DNA of 64,000 nt from Tachypleus tridentatus (lineage: Eukaryota; Arthropoda; Merostomata; Xiphosura; Limulidae), in contig NC_134833.1 in NCBI RefSeq assembly GCF_004210375.1, positions 149,660,127 to 149,724,126 of the forward strand, read 5' to 3'. The notes beneath the pieces are model-generated. The model had not been told where the DNA came from. It did not search any database and worked only from the letters and a program-made list of their open reading frames with translations. Of this stretch, positions 48,466-60,503 are shown in pieces; position 1 is the first letter of the stretch; each line of letters starts with the position of its first letter. The position numbers and the translations under genes were made by a program.

Positions 48466-48800
48466 AATAATAAACTTACTAACTACAGCAAGTCTACAGT
48501 GAAACAAACTTACTAACTGCAGTAAGTCTACAGTGAAACAAACTTACTAACTGCAGTAAGTCTACAGTGAAACAAACTTACTAACTGCAGTAAGTCTACA
48601 GTGAAACAAACCTACTAACTACAGTAAGTCTACAGTGAAACAAACCTACTAACTACAGTAAGTCTGCAGTGAAACAAACCTACTAACTACAGTAAGTCTA
48701 CAGTGAAACAAACTTACTAACTACAGTAAGTCTACAGTGAAACAAACCTACTAACTACAGTAAGTCTGCAGCGAAAAAAACTTATTAACTACAGTTTAAC
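48466..48800. repeat. Minisatellite, 34-bp unit, about 9 copies, related to 46738-47935
   Basis: The unit contains CTTACTAACTGCAGTAAGTC and TACAGTGAAACAAA. It aligns without gaps to the 34-bp unit on the other side of the interruption, differing at a handful of fixed positions. Confidence 0.95.
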
Positions 48801-49814
48801 TAACACATACACTGTGTTTCTCTCATTGATGAGATGAGTCATGTTAAGTACTTCAAGGAATTAATCAAATTTTTATATTTTAACGCTTAAGCGAACATTA
48901 GTCGATTGGTCTTAAGTTCGATCCTTCTCTATGTTAATAAGTCTTTTCCAATAGGATAAGTACAAAATTCGGTTTTTCTCTGTTGTAATAAGCCTTCTTT
49001 AATGGTATAAGCGCTGTTTTCGATTTCTCACTGTTTTAGTAAGTATTTACTTCAGTTATTTCAAGTTATGATAAGACCTCTACAATAGAATTAGTACTGA
49101 GTTCCGTTCTTCTCTGTTTCAGTAAGTCTTATCCAATAAGATAAGTGCTTTCTTCTCTTAGTTCTGGTATTGTGCGACAGGCTTCGTCGGCACTAAATAT
49201 AGCAGATATAGTAAGAATGACGAACTGTTCTTATTTACTTTTAGTCGTAAGTTTCTAGACTTGTAAGATATAACCCGTATTCAATACACGTACTACCACT
49301 TGATACGAGCAGTTATCTACAATCACACGTACACGAAGTAAAGCCGAATTAACTTTCTGTCCAAATGTGTTTCATCACAACTCATGACGTGCAAGCAGAA
49401 CATCCTGTGTCTCATTTGTCGACAGAATAAACGTTCTACTTCCTCATCTATTTTACAACCTTTGTAACGTGATTTCCCGCCAAAGTTAAGTAACTGAATA
49501 TATTACAGTATTTTGTATCATTCAATAATAAATAATAGTCAGTAAACATCAATCAGAAAGTTAGGCGAGTTTTTAAAATAACTAACATCGTTAGCTTTTT
49601 CAGAAACACAGTTTATGTTCTTAGCAACATATGCGTTCAAGGTGCTTTATCTTAAAGTAAGTTATCTGATTTATTTCAAGACAGTAATGGTGTATTTTGT
49701 TTTCACCAATATCCATCTACCCAGGGATCATAACTGTGTATCATAAGCTGTGTCCCTTCGTCAAGTGCGCTAAAAAGGATTAAATAAAGAAAGCTAAAAT
49801 AATTAAGCAGAAAG
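48801..49814. other. No recognisable gene
   Basis: AT-rich. The segment 48905-49145 has loosely repeated TCTGTTTTAGTAAGTCTT/AATAGGATAAGTAC words, possibly a very old tandem repeat of about 60 bp. Confidence 0.45.
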
Positions 49815-50092
49815 CCAGCGCAGCTTAGTATTTAGCTTACTCAAACTGTAAGTCCGAGAGTTCATGGTTCGCGACCCGCTTCCATAAAATTGCGATTAGC
49901 ACTTTCAGACTATGGCTGAGCTGTAAGAATAGCTGTCAAATCCGACTATTCAGTCAAGCATGGAAAAGTCAAGAGTTAGCTGTGACTGTTGTTGACTAGT
50001 TGTCTTCCATTTTGTTTATTCGCTCAAGTTTAGGAGTGGCTACACGCTTAAAGATCTTGGTGTAACTTGGAACAAAACTTGTAAAACAAATA
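49815..50092 (+). mobile_element. SINE family 1, strongly degenerate
   Basis: Order-preserving weak matches: GTAAGTCCGAGAGTTCATGG head, AAATCCGACTATTCAGTC, AAAGTCAAGAGTTAG, TTGACTAGTTGTCTTCC, TTAGGAGTGGCTA, and an AAAACAAATAC tail. Confidence 0.6.
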
Positions 50093-50787
50093 CATAGGTT
50101 ACAGGAGCTTAGCAATCTAAATTTTAACAAAAGAAGGAAGAAAACAGAGCAATATTATGAATTATAACTTGAGATATATAATGAATATTTTGAGCGTTAA
50201 ATCAAATCTTCCTTTGATTAACACTTTCTATTACAATGTTCAATATTTCTAGTTTTCTTCAAGGTTAATTCTTTTATCATTATATTTACATTATAGATAC
50301 TGTTTTACATTGATAAGTTAATACATGAATTTAGAACTAATATAGGCCTTCTAGACTCGCAGAACCATACGAGATATTTTTGGGATTGTGGTCGAAACTA
50401 TCGTTAGTCGCGAGGGTAACCAACTGATGAAGCAATGTATTATAATCTTTATAAAAAAGAACATCAAAGCATATTGTTAGCTCTGTTACTGGATTGATAT
50501 TTAGTCTTGGTATATATAGATAGGTTTCTTTGTTCGAAATTTAATACATGTTTCTATGAAATTTGTTCAGTTTTCTTAGAATTAAATTACAGCAGATAAA
50601 TTATTCTAGGTCATATGATCTGTGCAGGTTTAAAATTCCTCCATGTACTTTTTTGTAGAAAATCACATCGCATGTTTGCACAGATATTCGCTGGACCTTT
50701 ATTTAATAATACATTTTTTAGTGTTTAATTATATTCAAGAATTCTGGAATATTATTAGTTATAATATATTTTGGTTTAGCTAATATT
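50093..50787. other. No recognisable gene
   Basis: AT-rich; nothing classified. Confidence 0.5.
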
Positions 50788-51054
50788 ATAGTTGGTTTGA
50801 GGCGTTCGACTGGTAATTTGAAGGTCATGGGTTCGAATCCCGGTCGCACCAACCATGCCCGCCCTTTCAGCCATGGGGGTGTTATAATGTGCTGTCAATT
50901 CTACTATTCGTTGGTAAAAGAGTAGCCCAAGAGTTGGTGATGGGTGGTGATGACTAGTTGCATTCCCTCTGGTCTTACACTGCTAAATTAGGGACGGCTA
51001 GCGTAGATAGCCCTCGTGTAGCTTTTCGCGAAATTCAAAACAAACAAACAAACA
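50788..51054 (+). mobile_element. SINE family 1, nearly complete
   Basis: The head lacks the first bases (starts GTTGGTTTGAGGCG), then has CGACTGGTAATTTGAAGG, B box GGGTTCGAATCCC, a full body and an (AAAC)n tail. No target duplication was recognised. Confidence 0.93.
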
Positions 51055-51213
51055 GACTCTCGAAATATTTTTATTGAATACTTTATGGAATAACTAAAAC
51101 TCTGTACTGAGAACAATGAAATATTGTACATTATTTGGTAAACTAAAACTGTCTTTCCGTTAGATATAAATAATGTTATATGTGAGGAAAAGTATTTGAA
51201 ATTTGTGAAAGAG

Positions 51214-51433
51214 TTTGTTTTCTTGAATTTCGCGCAAAGCTACATCAAGGCTAGAGGGGAGGAAGCTAGTCATCACCACCCACCGCCAACTATTGAGATA
51301 CTCTTTTACCAACGAATATTGGGATTGACCATTACATTATAATTTTCTCACGGTTGAAAGGACAAGAATTTCTGGTGTGACGGGAATTCAAACCCGCAAC
51401 CCTCAGATTGTGAGTTAAATGCCCATGGTGGGC
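51214..51433 (-). mobile_element. SINE family 1, internally deleted, 11-bp TSD
   Basis: Minus orientation, from TTTGTTTTCTTGAATTTCGC to a truncated head ATTGTGAGTTAAATGCCC. The part between CTACATCAAGG and CTAGAGGGGAGG is deleted. The target duplication TTGTGAAAGAG occurs at 51203-51213 and 51434-51444. Confidence 0.92.
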
Positions 51434-51499
51434 TTGTGAAAGAGAAGATGGGACAGTAGACATGGTGAGTAATGAGTGAGCCCGATATGTTTGGTTTAT

Positions 51500-52310
51500 A
51501 TCAATGTGAACAAATATTGAAGGATATCAAACTGTGTCAGGAGGATCGCACTCAGATTCAGATGGCACAGGTCAAAGAGCTGTCACAATCTTTGGTCAGT
51601 AGATTGTGGTACTGATACCAGACCACAGGAAAATAAGACAGGAGTCCGGACCAGGGTCGTAGAAGTATTAGACCTCAGAGATCGTACCAGCAGCACTAGG
51701 TACAGTGCTGTATATATAACAAGTCATTGTTATATATACATTATCAACAGTCTTAAAAGGTTTCCGAGAATAAACTTAAGTCCTGGATGCTATTAAGAGC
51801 ATCTGGACCATTCAGCAGTTGGACCCTGTACTGATGAGAGAAGATTCTGTGTATTTTCAAGACATTGACTTATGAGGATTCGGAGACATCAAGATAAGTG
51901 ATATATGCCTATTGTCTATATGTCTCTTACATGGCTTAATCTTGACTCGGGACGACATATGCATGCGAGGGCGAACAAATGGAGGACCCTTGACAGCAGG
52001 AAATGACGTGAGAGAGATCCTACCATCAAGTGTTCACCAATTTCCTGATACTATTGGATATATATTTGTGAAACAACATGAATGTCGTTGAATAAATACA
52101 AGTAATGGACTGTTAAGTCACCGGACTTGAATCCTATTGAGCATTTGTAGGACTTACTATGAGACAGACACTCTGTTCCTCCGGCTGCTCAAGCACCCGA
52201 AACGGCCCTTATTCAGAAATGGATTATGCTGTCTCAGCTATTCATCCGAAACGTCATCAGTAGTGTATGGAACAGAGAAATCATAAACAATATCAAGAAC
52301 TAGTTTTGTT
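51500..52310 (+). pseudogene. Tc1-like transposase remnant
   Basis: Motifs of Tc1-family transposases appear in order on the plus strand: SQSLVSRLWY and YQTTGK (second helix-turn-helix, about 51584-51630), a GRR-like linker with glycine- and arginine-rich residues near 51650, traces of the RR..R region near 51870, then after an internal loss KSPDLNPIEHL (52115-52147) and ALIQKWIMLS (about 52206). The middle of the DDE domain is missing or unrecognisable, and stops and frame changes are numerous. No terminal inverted repeats were found. It is long dead. Confidence 0.88.
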
Positions 52311-53020
52311 AAGTTTGTTCATGTGTCTTCATTATTTTTATTTTACGTTCGTGCAACCAAACATTAGTATGTTTCGTTAATGTCACTTTCTTCTGTTTAT
52401 TTTTTTTTGTAAATTCTTTTTTCGACTTCTTTGCAATGTTTACATGTGGTATTTGTAATAAACATGTTTCGTCAATGTTGTATATCTCTTTGTTTTGTTT
52501 TATTTCGGATTTGGATAAAAAGTACTCAGAATCTTTTTGTGTCTAGTGAAGATACATAAGAAGAGAATATAAAAGTACGTGGCTCCCTCTATTCAGAAGT
52601 TATTGCTCTAACATGGGCAAATGCCAACTTGGGTCGCCTAAGCGGAGCTAGAAAATCTTTGTTAATACGTTTGACAGTTATCGAATCTGTTTACAGCTTT
52701 GCCACAATGACGGCCTGCTGCCACCCGAATAAGCGGAACAGCTTGGAAGTGTGATAAACAGAGGAAAGAGATACTCATGGTCTCAATCAACACAAGTGGT
52801 CGTGAGAAGCTGCAAGATTGGTGTGGTTTTTGTCAGTAAACTGTGTGATCGTGAACTGTTACTTTAACACAATCTGGAAATTTAATTAGCACGGGTGTAC
52901 GTAAATTTATTGAGACACTTACGTATCAAAAATAAGTTTAAAATATTAAATTAGGATGATGGAGCTGACGAAAATGTCAATAGATGGCATGAAATTCGTG
53001 AATTGGTCTTCTGGTAAATG
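52311..53020. other. No recognisable gene
   Basis: Mixed composition. 52600-52860 is less AT-rich than its surroundings but unrecognised. Confidence 0.45.
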
Positions 53021-53287
53021 TTTGTTTTGAATTTCGCGCAAAGCTACTCGAGGGCTATCTGCACTAGCCGTCCCTAATTTAGCAGTGTAAGACTAGAGGA
53101 AAGGCAGCTAGTCACCACCACCACCGCCAACTCTTGGGCTACTCTTTTACCAATGAATAGTGGGATTGACCGTCACACTATAACAACCCCATGGCTTAAA
53201 GGGCAAGCATGTTTGCTGTGACGGAGATTTGAGCCCGCGACCCTTGATTACGAGTTGAGTGCCTTATCCACCTGGCCATGCCGGGCC
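53021..53287 (-). mobile_element. SINE family 1, full length
   Basis: Minus orientation, from TTTGTTTTGAATTTCGCGC to CCATGCCGGGCC. The head has GATTACGAGTTGAGTGCC and a mutated B box (GATTTGAGCCC). Confidence 0.95.
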
Positions 53288-53489
53288 TAGTTGTATAAAT
53301 AAAGGATGCATTTGGAAAAAAAATACTCCTGAAGATGACTCATTGAAACAAGTAAAGTGTATGAAAACATTTTGTTTAAATGATGTAAAACTCAACAGTT
53401 TTTTTTTTACTGTTTGTAATCCTATATAATAAGTTACTGGTGTTTTATTGCCAATTATATATTAAATAATCGTTGTTTTTTAAATACTT

Positions 53490-54217
53490 GAGTTTTTAAC
53501 AATGTGGTTATAACACCGTGAGAACAATACACACAGTGTTTCTTAACATTAAACATTACATAACTGCCAAATAATTTTATAACTCCAGTGACTATTGTTA
53601 ACAACAGATCACACAATGTGTATTGTCTTCATAGTTTTACGACTTCAGTGGTTATTGTTAACAGTAAATTCCACTGTGTGTATTATAAGTATGGAGTTAC
53701 AATTCTAGTAAGGTCCGGCATGGCCAAGCGCTTTAAGGCGTGCGACTCGTAATCTGAGGGTTGCGGATTCGCATCCGCGTCGCCCAAACATGCTCGCCCT
53801 CCCAGCCGGGGGGCGTTATAACGTGACGGTCAATCCCACTATTCGTTGGTAAAAGAGTAGCCCAAGAGTTGGCGGTGGGTGGTGATGACTAGCTGCCTCC
53901 CTCTAGTCTTACACTGCTAAATTAGGGAAACGGCTAGCACAGATAGACCTCATGTAGCTTTATGCGAAATTCTAAAGTAGACAAACAAACATACAATTCT
54001 AGTAAATCTTGTTAATGATGTATTCCACCATGAGCATTGGTTTGGCAGTTTCAGTGACTTTTGTTAACAATAAAACTACTGAGTTTATTGTTATCATGGT
54101 ATGATAATTCTTACAACAGTTTTTATAGTAGATCCCACTATGGCCATTGTTCTCAGGCTGTTTTAGTTTCACTGAATATTGTTAACAGTACATTTTACTC
54201 TGTTCATTGTTCGCAGG
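53490..54217. repeat. Old minisatellite, about 60-bp unit, split by a SINE
   Basis: Diverged units with TTTTACGACTTCAGTGGTTA, TTGTTAACAGTAAATTCCAC and ATTGTTxTCAGG-like words recur near 53577, 53635, 53694, 54042, 54099 and 54158. The gap between 53694 and 54042 is explained by the SINE at 53712-53992. A poorer copy may lie near 53490. Confidence 0.8.
53712..53992 (+). mobile_element. SINE family 1, full length, 13-bp TSD
   Basis: The complete element starts GGTCCGGCATGGCCAAGCG, with CGACTCGTAATCTGAGG (tRNA-Thr-CGU-like anticodon loop CTCGTAA), B box GGATTCGCATCC, body and AAAC tail. The target duplication ACAATTCTAGTAA at 53699-53711 and 53993-54005 fixes both ends. It is the best reference copy in the window. 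Confidence 0.96.
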
Positions 54218-54254
54218 CATTAGTGTTTTTCAAAAAAAGGCCTACAATTAAATA

Positions 54255-54685
54255 TATGAGGTTTGATCAAAACGTTCTAAGACTTCTTCTGTTACAGCTG
54301 TCAGGCTATTTTAACGATCCAAAGGAATAGTCCATCATCACCAAAGGCAGTTTTTAACATTTCAAGGATTTTTGTTCCTCCTTTACCATTTGTTACACAA
54401 AACATGATGCAAACATGTTGCTCTTTTCTGTCCATTCTGATTACGACAGAGGCAAGAGGAACGTTTGTCTTAGAACACGTTTCTTGCAAAACGAGTATAA
54501 AGTCTAGAGGAATGGCTTGTTCATGGTGTAGATCACTACTCGTACTTTGTACACATTAGTGAAGCTGACTGACTCTATACTGGCACCTGTAACATCCATG
54601 ACTCGTCACCAGTAATAAAGGCGTTTATATGAAATTAGGATCAATTTCAAGCCTTCTTTTCAGATTCTCACGCACTTGTCAACGA
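54255..54685 (-). pseudogene. mariner transposase fragments, scrambled order
   Basis: The left edge TATGAGGTTTGATCAAAACG resembles a mariner terminal inverted repeat after a TA. On the minus strand the sequence first gives RENLKRRLEIDPNF and ITGDESWM (catalytic region, about 54580-54680). Further along the same strand comes QHVCIMFCVTNGKGGTKIL and EMLKTAFGDD (N-terminal helix-turn-helix, about 54330-54455). In an intact mariner the N-terminal domain precedes the catalytic motif, so the pieces have been rearranged. Confidence 0.75.
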
Positions 54686-54812
54686 TGATGAGTCATGGAT
54701 GTATGGCTATCCCTAAAACGAAACTATAGTCATCCAAGTGGAAGTGTCCAGCATAACCACGTCCGAATTCTCTCGGTTTTGGCCGGTGTGAGTTTTTGCT
54801 TCCAGTTGTATC
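54686..54812 (+). pseudogene. mariner transposase catalytic fragment, opposite strand
   Basis: The plus strand encodes DDESWMYGYP, then after a frame change SSKWKCPA, matching the mariner ESWVYGYDPET...SSQWKSP region. It abuts the minus-strand fragment head to head at about 54685. Confidence 0.75.
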
Positions 54813-55075
54813 AGCTTGGAGAGATTACATTGAATGGGACAGCATATTTAGAACAAGTGTGTATCAGCTTGGAGAGATTACATTGAATGGGATAGCATAT
54901 TTAGAACAAGTGTGTATCAGCTTGGAGAGATTACATTGAATGGGACAGCATATTTAGAACAAGTGTATATCAGCTTGGGGAGATTACATTGAATGGGATA
55001 GCATATTTAGAACAAGTATGTATCAGCTGGGGAGATTACATTGAATGGGATAGCATATTTAGAACAAGTGTGTAT
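54813..55075 (+). repeat. 53-bp tandem array derived from the mariner 3' coding end, runs into a gap
   Basis: Units start with AGCTTGGAGAGATTACATTG at 54813, 54866, 54919, 54972 and (one base shorter) 55025. Translated, the unit reads GDYIEWDSIF, resembling the C-terminal GDYxE segment of mariner transposases, so the repeat probably arose by amplification of transposon sequence. Its right end is lost in the assembly gap, and the true copy number is unknown. Confidence 0.9.
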
Positions 55076-55575
55076 NNNNNNNNNNNNNNNNNNNNNNNNN
55101 NNNNNNNNNNNNNNNNNNNNNNNNNNNNNNNNNNNNNNNNNNNNNNNNNNNNNNNNNNNNNNNNNNNNNNNNNNNNNNNNNNNNNNNNNNNNNNNNNNNN
55201 NNNNNNNNNNNNNNNNNNNNNNNNNNNNNNNNNNNNNNNNNNNNNNNNNNNNNNNNNNNNNNNNNNNNNNNNNNNNNNNNNNNNNNNNNNNNNNNNNNNN
55301 NNNNNNNNNNNNNNNNNNNNNNNNNNNNNNNNNNNNNNNNNNNNNNNNNNNNNNNNNNNNNNNNNNNNNNNNNNNNNNNNNNNNNNNNNNNNNNNNNNNN
55401 NNNNNNNNNNNNNNNNNNNNNNNNNNNNNNNNNNNNNNNNNNNNNNNNNNNNNNNNNNNNNNNNNNNNNNNNNNNNNNNNNNNNNNNNNNNNNNNNNNNN
55501 NNNNNNNNNNNNNNNNNNNNNNNNNNNNNNNNNNNNNNNNNNNNNNNNNNNNNNNNNNNNNNNNNNNNNNNNNNN
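55076..55575. other. Assembly gap, 500 N
   Basis: Exactly 500 unknown bases, a conventional placeholder length, directly after a tandem array. The real length may differ. Confidence 0.99.
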
Positions 55576-55689
55576 AAGCTACCTTCATTCAAAGTGGGTA
55601 TATGGCATTATTCAATTTAACAACTTTAGAGTTACAGTTAACTCACTTGTAGCAAATTTAAGAGTGTTCAATGAGCCAGCATTATTTTA

Positions 55690-55943
55690 GGCCCAGCATA
55701 TAAGGTGGTTAGGGTGCTAGACTCTTAATCTGAGAGTGGTGGGCTTGAATCCGATCACACCAAACATGCTCACCCTTTCAGCAGTGGGGCGTTATAATGT
55801 TATGGTCAATCCCAATATATTCATTGGAAAAAAGAGTATCTTGAGAGTTGGCAGTGAGTGGTGATGACTCTCTGTCTTTCCTCTAATCTTGCACTGCTAA
55901 ATTAGGGACTGGCTTATTGCAGATAGCCCTCATGTAGCTTTAG
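55690..55943 (+). mobile_element. SINE family 1, full-length head, diverged body
   Basis: GGCCCAGCATATAAGGTGG head, AGACTCTTAATCTGAGAG, B-box-like GGGCTTGAATCC, and body AATATATTCATTGGAAAAAAG and GGCAGTGAGTGGTGATGAC. It ends near TGTAGCTTTAGTG without an AAAC tail. Confidence 0.92.
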
Positions 55944-57213
55944 TGTTTTTTTTGTTTTATTTTATATTTATAAGATTTGGTGGAATTACTAACACAGCAA
56001 AGGACAAATATAACATATTATAAGCTGAAATATTATAAATTATCTCAGAAACTATATCAATAATTTCTAAAATCTTATCAAATGTTGATACAGCAGCACC
56101 TAATACCACAAGAATTACCATTAATTACAGACATCAAATTATTCAACTCAGGTAAACAACTTTGACCAGTAAAATCATCCCAAAAAAAGATATCAAATTA
56201 TGTGAATTAATAAGTGAGTGAACTATTAAACCACCTCAATGACCAAAAGGTGGACAATAAATACATCATAAAATATGAACCTCTTCAATATCAAAACTAT
56301 ATAATTCAGTATGATTGGTCACAGTGACTTAATAGAAATTCAATTTATACTTTAGGAAAGGATATGTATTTATAAACCTGCCATACCAGATAGACTTCTA
56401 CACAGTACAATAACATATTTTGATAAAAATGGATGAAAAATGAATTATTATGTGAACTAGGCGGGTACCTCTTACGATGAAGATAGTCTTAAACACTTCT
56501 CCCGATCAACATTTATTTAAACACAAAAATAAAATGGAAAATAAAAATATGTAAATAAATAAATAATAAATATATATAAAAAGTGGGGAAAAAAAAGGCC
56601 ACCATCAAACTAGACTTCCTACTGATAGAGCAGATAATATCTATAAATGTATGAAACCAGTATATGGACATTCCCTGAAAGGGTTGGAGAAATTCAGCCC
56701 ACTGACCCTAAAGCAGTAGCCATACCAACCAGCACTGCATGATCATGTAAGTGAAGGAAGGAGGAAGAAGTCACAGAGCACCTGACCCTCCAGAGTACAC
56801 GATTAACCAAATCCTGAGAGAGAGTGAGCGATGTATTTTATAACAATTAGCCAATATGCCCAGGTGTCTGCCAAAAAATATTTACATAATAATTTAGTAA
56901 AGGGAAAGAAGGCTTTTTTTAAGAATAGCATGATTCCAGAAATATCAGTATTTCAGATTTAAATTTGCAATGAAAAATGCCTAATATTTCTAACATTTAA
57001 ACATATCAAGTTTGTTGTACATTATTAACCCTATTTAGATCATGTTTGGGATGAAAATATCCAACAATTAAACCCTTAGGCCAAACTCTGTTTATATTAT
57101 TGGGAAAGAAGTCATGTTTAATCAAAGTGAACTCAGTCTTGTCATTCCTTCTGAAATGAGTTCCCTACATGTTTTAACATTGTTTCTTTTAAAAAATGAC
57201 TCAATGTCTCTGT
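55944..57213. other. No recognisable gene; possible old dispersed repeat
   Basis: AT-rich. 56600-56860 is less AT-rich (contains CACTGACCCTAAAGCAGTAG and CAGCACTGCATGATCATG) and looks like the end of an older element, but I cannot classify it. Confidence 0.45.
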
Positions 57214-60200
57214 AGTATTTACAATAATAACTGATACAAACAGTGTGACGTACTTGTTGTTTACAATAATAACTGATACAGTGTGATGTACTTGTTATTT
57301 ACAATAATAACTGATACAGTGTGATGTACTTGTTATTTACAATAATAACTGATACAAACAGTGTGATGTACTTGTTATTTACAATAATAACTGATACAAA
57401 CAGTGTGAAATACTTGTTATTTACAATAATAACTGATGCAGTGTGACGTACTTGTTATTTACAATAATAACTGATACAAACAGTGTGATGTACTTGTTAT
57501 TTACAATAATAACTGATACAAACAGTGTGATGTACTTGTTATTTACAATAATAACTGATGCAGTGTGACGTACTTGTTATTTACAATAATAACTGACACG
57601 GTGTGACGTACTTGTTATTTACAATAATAACTGATACAAACAGTGTGAAATACTTGTTGTTTACAATAATAACTGATACAGTGTGATGTACTTGTTATTT
57701 ACAATAATAACTGATACAAACAGTGTGATGTACTTGTTATTTACAATAATAACTGATACAAACAGTGTGATGTACTTGTTATTTACAATAATAACTGATA
57801 CAAACAGTGTGAAATACTTGTTATTTACAATAATAACTGATACAAACAGTGTGATGTACTTGTTATTTACAATAATAACTGATACAAACAGTGTGATGTA
57901 CTTGTTATTTACAATAATAACTGATGCAGTGTGACGTACTTGTTATTTACAATAATAACTGATACAAACAGTGTGAAATACTTGTTGTTTACAATAATAA
58001 CTGATACAGTGTGATGTACTTGTTATTTACAATAATAACTGATACGGTGTGATGTACTTGTTATTTACAATAATAACTGATACAAACAGTGTGAAATACT
58101 TGTTGTTTACAATAATAACTGATACAGTGTGATGTACTTGTTATTTACAATAATAACTGATACAAACAGTGTGACATACTTGTTATTTACAATAATAACT
58201 GATACAAACAGTGTGACATACTTGTTATTTACAATAATAACTGATACAAACAGTGTGACATACTTGTTATTTACAATAATAACTGATACAAACAGTGTGA
58301 TGTACTTGTTATTTACAATAATAACTGATACAGTGTGATGTACTTGTTATTTACAATAATAACTGATACAGTGTGATGTACTTGTTATTTACAATAATAA
58401 CTGATACAAACAGTGTGATGTACTTGTTATTTACAATAATAACTGATACAGTGTGATGTACTTGTTATTTACAATAATAACTGATACAGTGTGATGTACT
58501 TGTTATTTACAATAATAACTGATACAGTGTGATGTACTTGTTATTTACAATAATAACTGATACAAACAGTGTGAAATACTTGTTATTTACAATAATAACT
58601 GATACAGTGTGATGTACTTGTTATTTACAATAATAACTGATACAAACAGTGTGACATACTTGTTATTTACAATAATAACTGATACAAACAGTGTGACATA
58701 CTTGTTATTTACAATAATAACTGATACAAACAGTGTGACATACTTGTTATTTACAATAATAACTGATACAAACAGTGTGATGTACCTGTTGTTTACAATA
58801 ATAACTGATACAGTGTGATGTACTTGTTATTTACAATAATAACTGATACAGTGTGACGTACTTGTTATTTACAATAATAACTGATGTGTACTTGTTATTT
58901 ACAATAATAACTGATACAGTGTGATGTACTTGTTATTTACAATAATAACTGATACAAACAGTGTGATGTACTTGTTATTTACAATAATAACTGATACAAA
59001 CAGTGTGATGTACTTGTTATTTACAATAATAACTGATACAAACAGTGTGACGTACTTGTTATTTACAATAATAACTGATACAAACAGTGTGATGTACCTG
59101 TTGTTTACAATAATAACTGATACAAACAGTTTACAATAATAACTGATACAAACAGTGTGATGTACCTGTTGTTTACAATAATAACTGATACAGTGTGATG
59201 TACTTGTTATTTACAATAATAACTGATACAGTGTGATGTACTTGTTATTTACAATAATAACTGATACAGTGTGATGTACCTGTTATTTACAATAATAACT
59301 GTGACAGTGTGATGTACTTGTTATTTACAATAATAACTGATACAAACAGTGTGAAATACTTGTTATTTACAATAATAACTGATACAGTGTGACGTACTTG
59401 TTATTTACAATAATAACTGATACAAACAGTGTGATGTACTTGTTATTTACAATAATAACTGATACAGTGTGACGTACTTGTTATTTACAATAATAACTGA
59501 TACAAACAGTGTGAAATACTTGTTATTTACAATAATAACTGATACAGTGTGACGTACTTGTTATTTACAATAATAACTGATACAAACAGTGTGATGTACT
59601 TGTTATTTACAATAATAACTGATACAGTGTGATGTACTTGTTATTTACAATAATAACTGATACAGTGTGATGTACTTGTTATTTACAATAATAACTAATG
59701 ACAGTGTGATGTACTTTGTTATTTACAATAATAACTGATACAGTGTGATGTACTGTGTGTACTTGTTATTTACAATAATAACTGTGACAAACAGTGTGAT
59801 GTACTTGTTATTTACAATAATAACTGATACAAACAGTGTGACATACTTGTTGTTTACAATAATAACTGATACAGTGTGATGTACTTGTTATTTACAATAA
59901 TAACTGATACAAACAGTGTGACATACTTGTTATTTACAATAATAACTGTGACAGTGTGATGTACTTGTTATTTACAATAATAACTGATACAAACAGTGTG
60001 ACATACTTGTTATTTACAATAATAACTGTGACAGTGTGATGTACTTGTTATTTACAATAATAACTGATACAAACAGTGTGACATACTTGTTATTTACAAT
60101 AATAACTGTGACAGTGTGATGTACTTGTTATTTACAATAATTGATACAGTGTGACGTACTTGTTATTTACAATGATAATTGGTACAAACAGGGGGACATA
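57214..60200. repeat. Minisatellite, 42-bp and 38-bp units, about 73 copies
   Basis: The long unit contains TGTACTTGTTATTTACAATA and ACTGATACAAACAGTG. The short unit lacks four bases (ACAAACAG reads ACAG). Runs of 42-bp units stay in frame and give a repeating 14-residue peptide beginning MYLLFTII. The 38-bp units break this frame, so no protein is implied. Higher-order structure is visible: 58129-58338 and 58609-58818 have the same unit order 480 bp apart, and 59900-60120 is built of 80-bp (42+38) dimers. Confidence 0.97.
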
Positions 60201-60503
60201 CATGGAATTTACAATAATCAACATGAACAATTGAATGTATTTTATTTACTTTTGAACTTTAAACATTCACATCTTTCACTAACTTGAATTTTTTGTTTGA
60301 AACAGAATATTACATTTGTGTTTTATTTCTCTAGTTACCAGCATAATGTAAGTTTTGGCCTAAGGTGGACATATAAAAACACTGAAGCTGAATATATTAA
60401 TAGTGATGATCCTACATATTAACTGTTGGAATTAAGTTCTATAGTGTTTTATTTTACAAAATCTGGACTATAATTCAAAGTTTACACTACAGATTGCTCA
60501 TTA

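Noticed and set aside
53712..53785. tRNA-Thr gene
   Set aside because: The tRNA-like part is the head of a dispersed SINE with a target duplication. The acceptor stem and T arm are not intact.
54989..55690. Open frames of about 200 codons
   Set aside because: They consist almost entirely of the 500-N gap.
57683..59139. Repeating open frames giving 14-residue peptides
   Set aside because: They follow from a 42-bp unit length divisible by 3. The 38-bp units break them, and no start context or flanking gene structure supports a protein.
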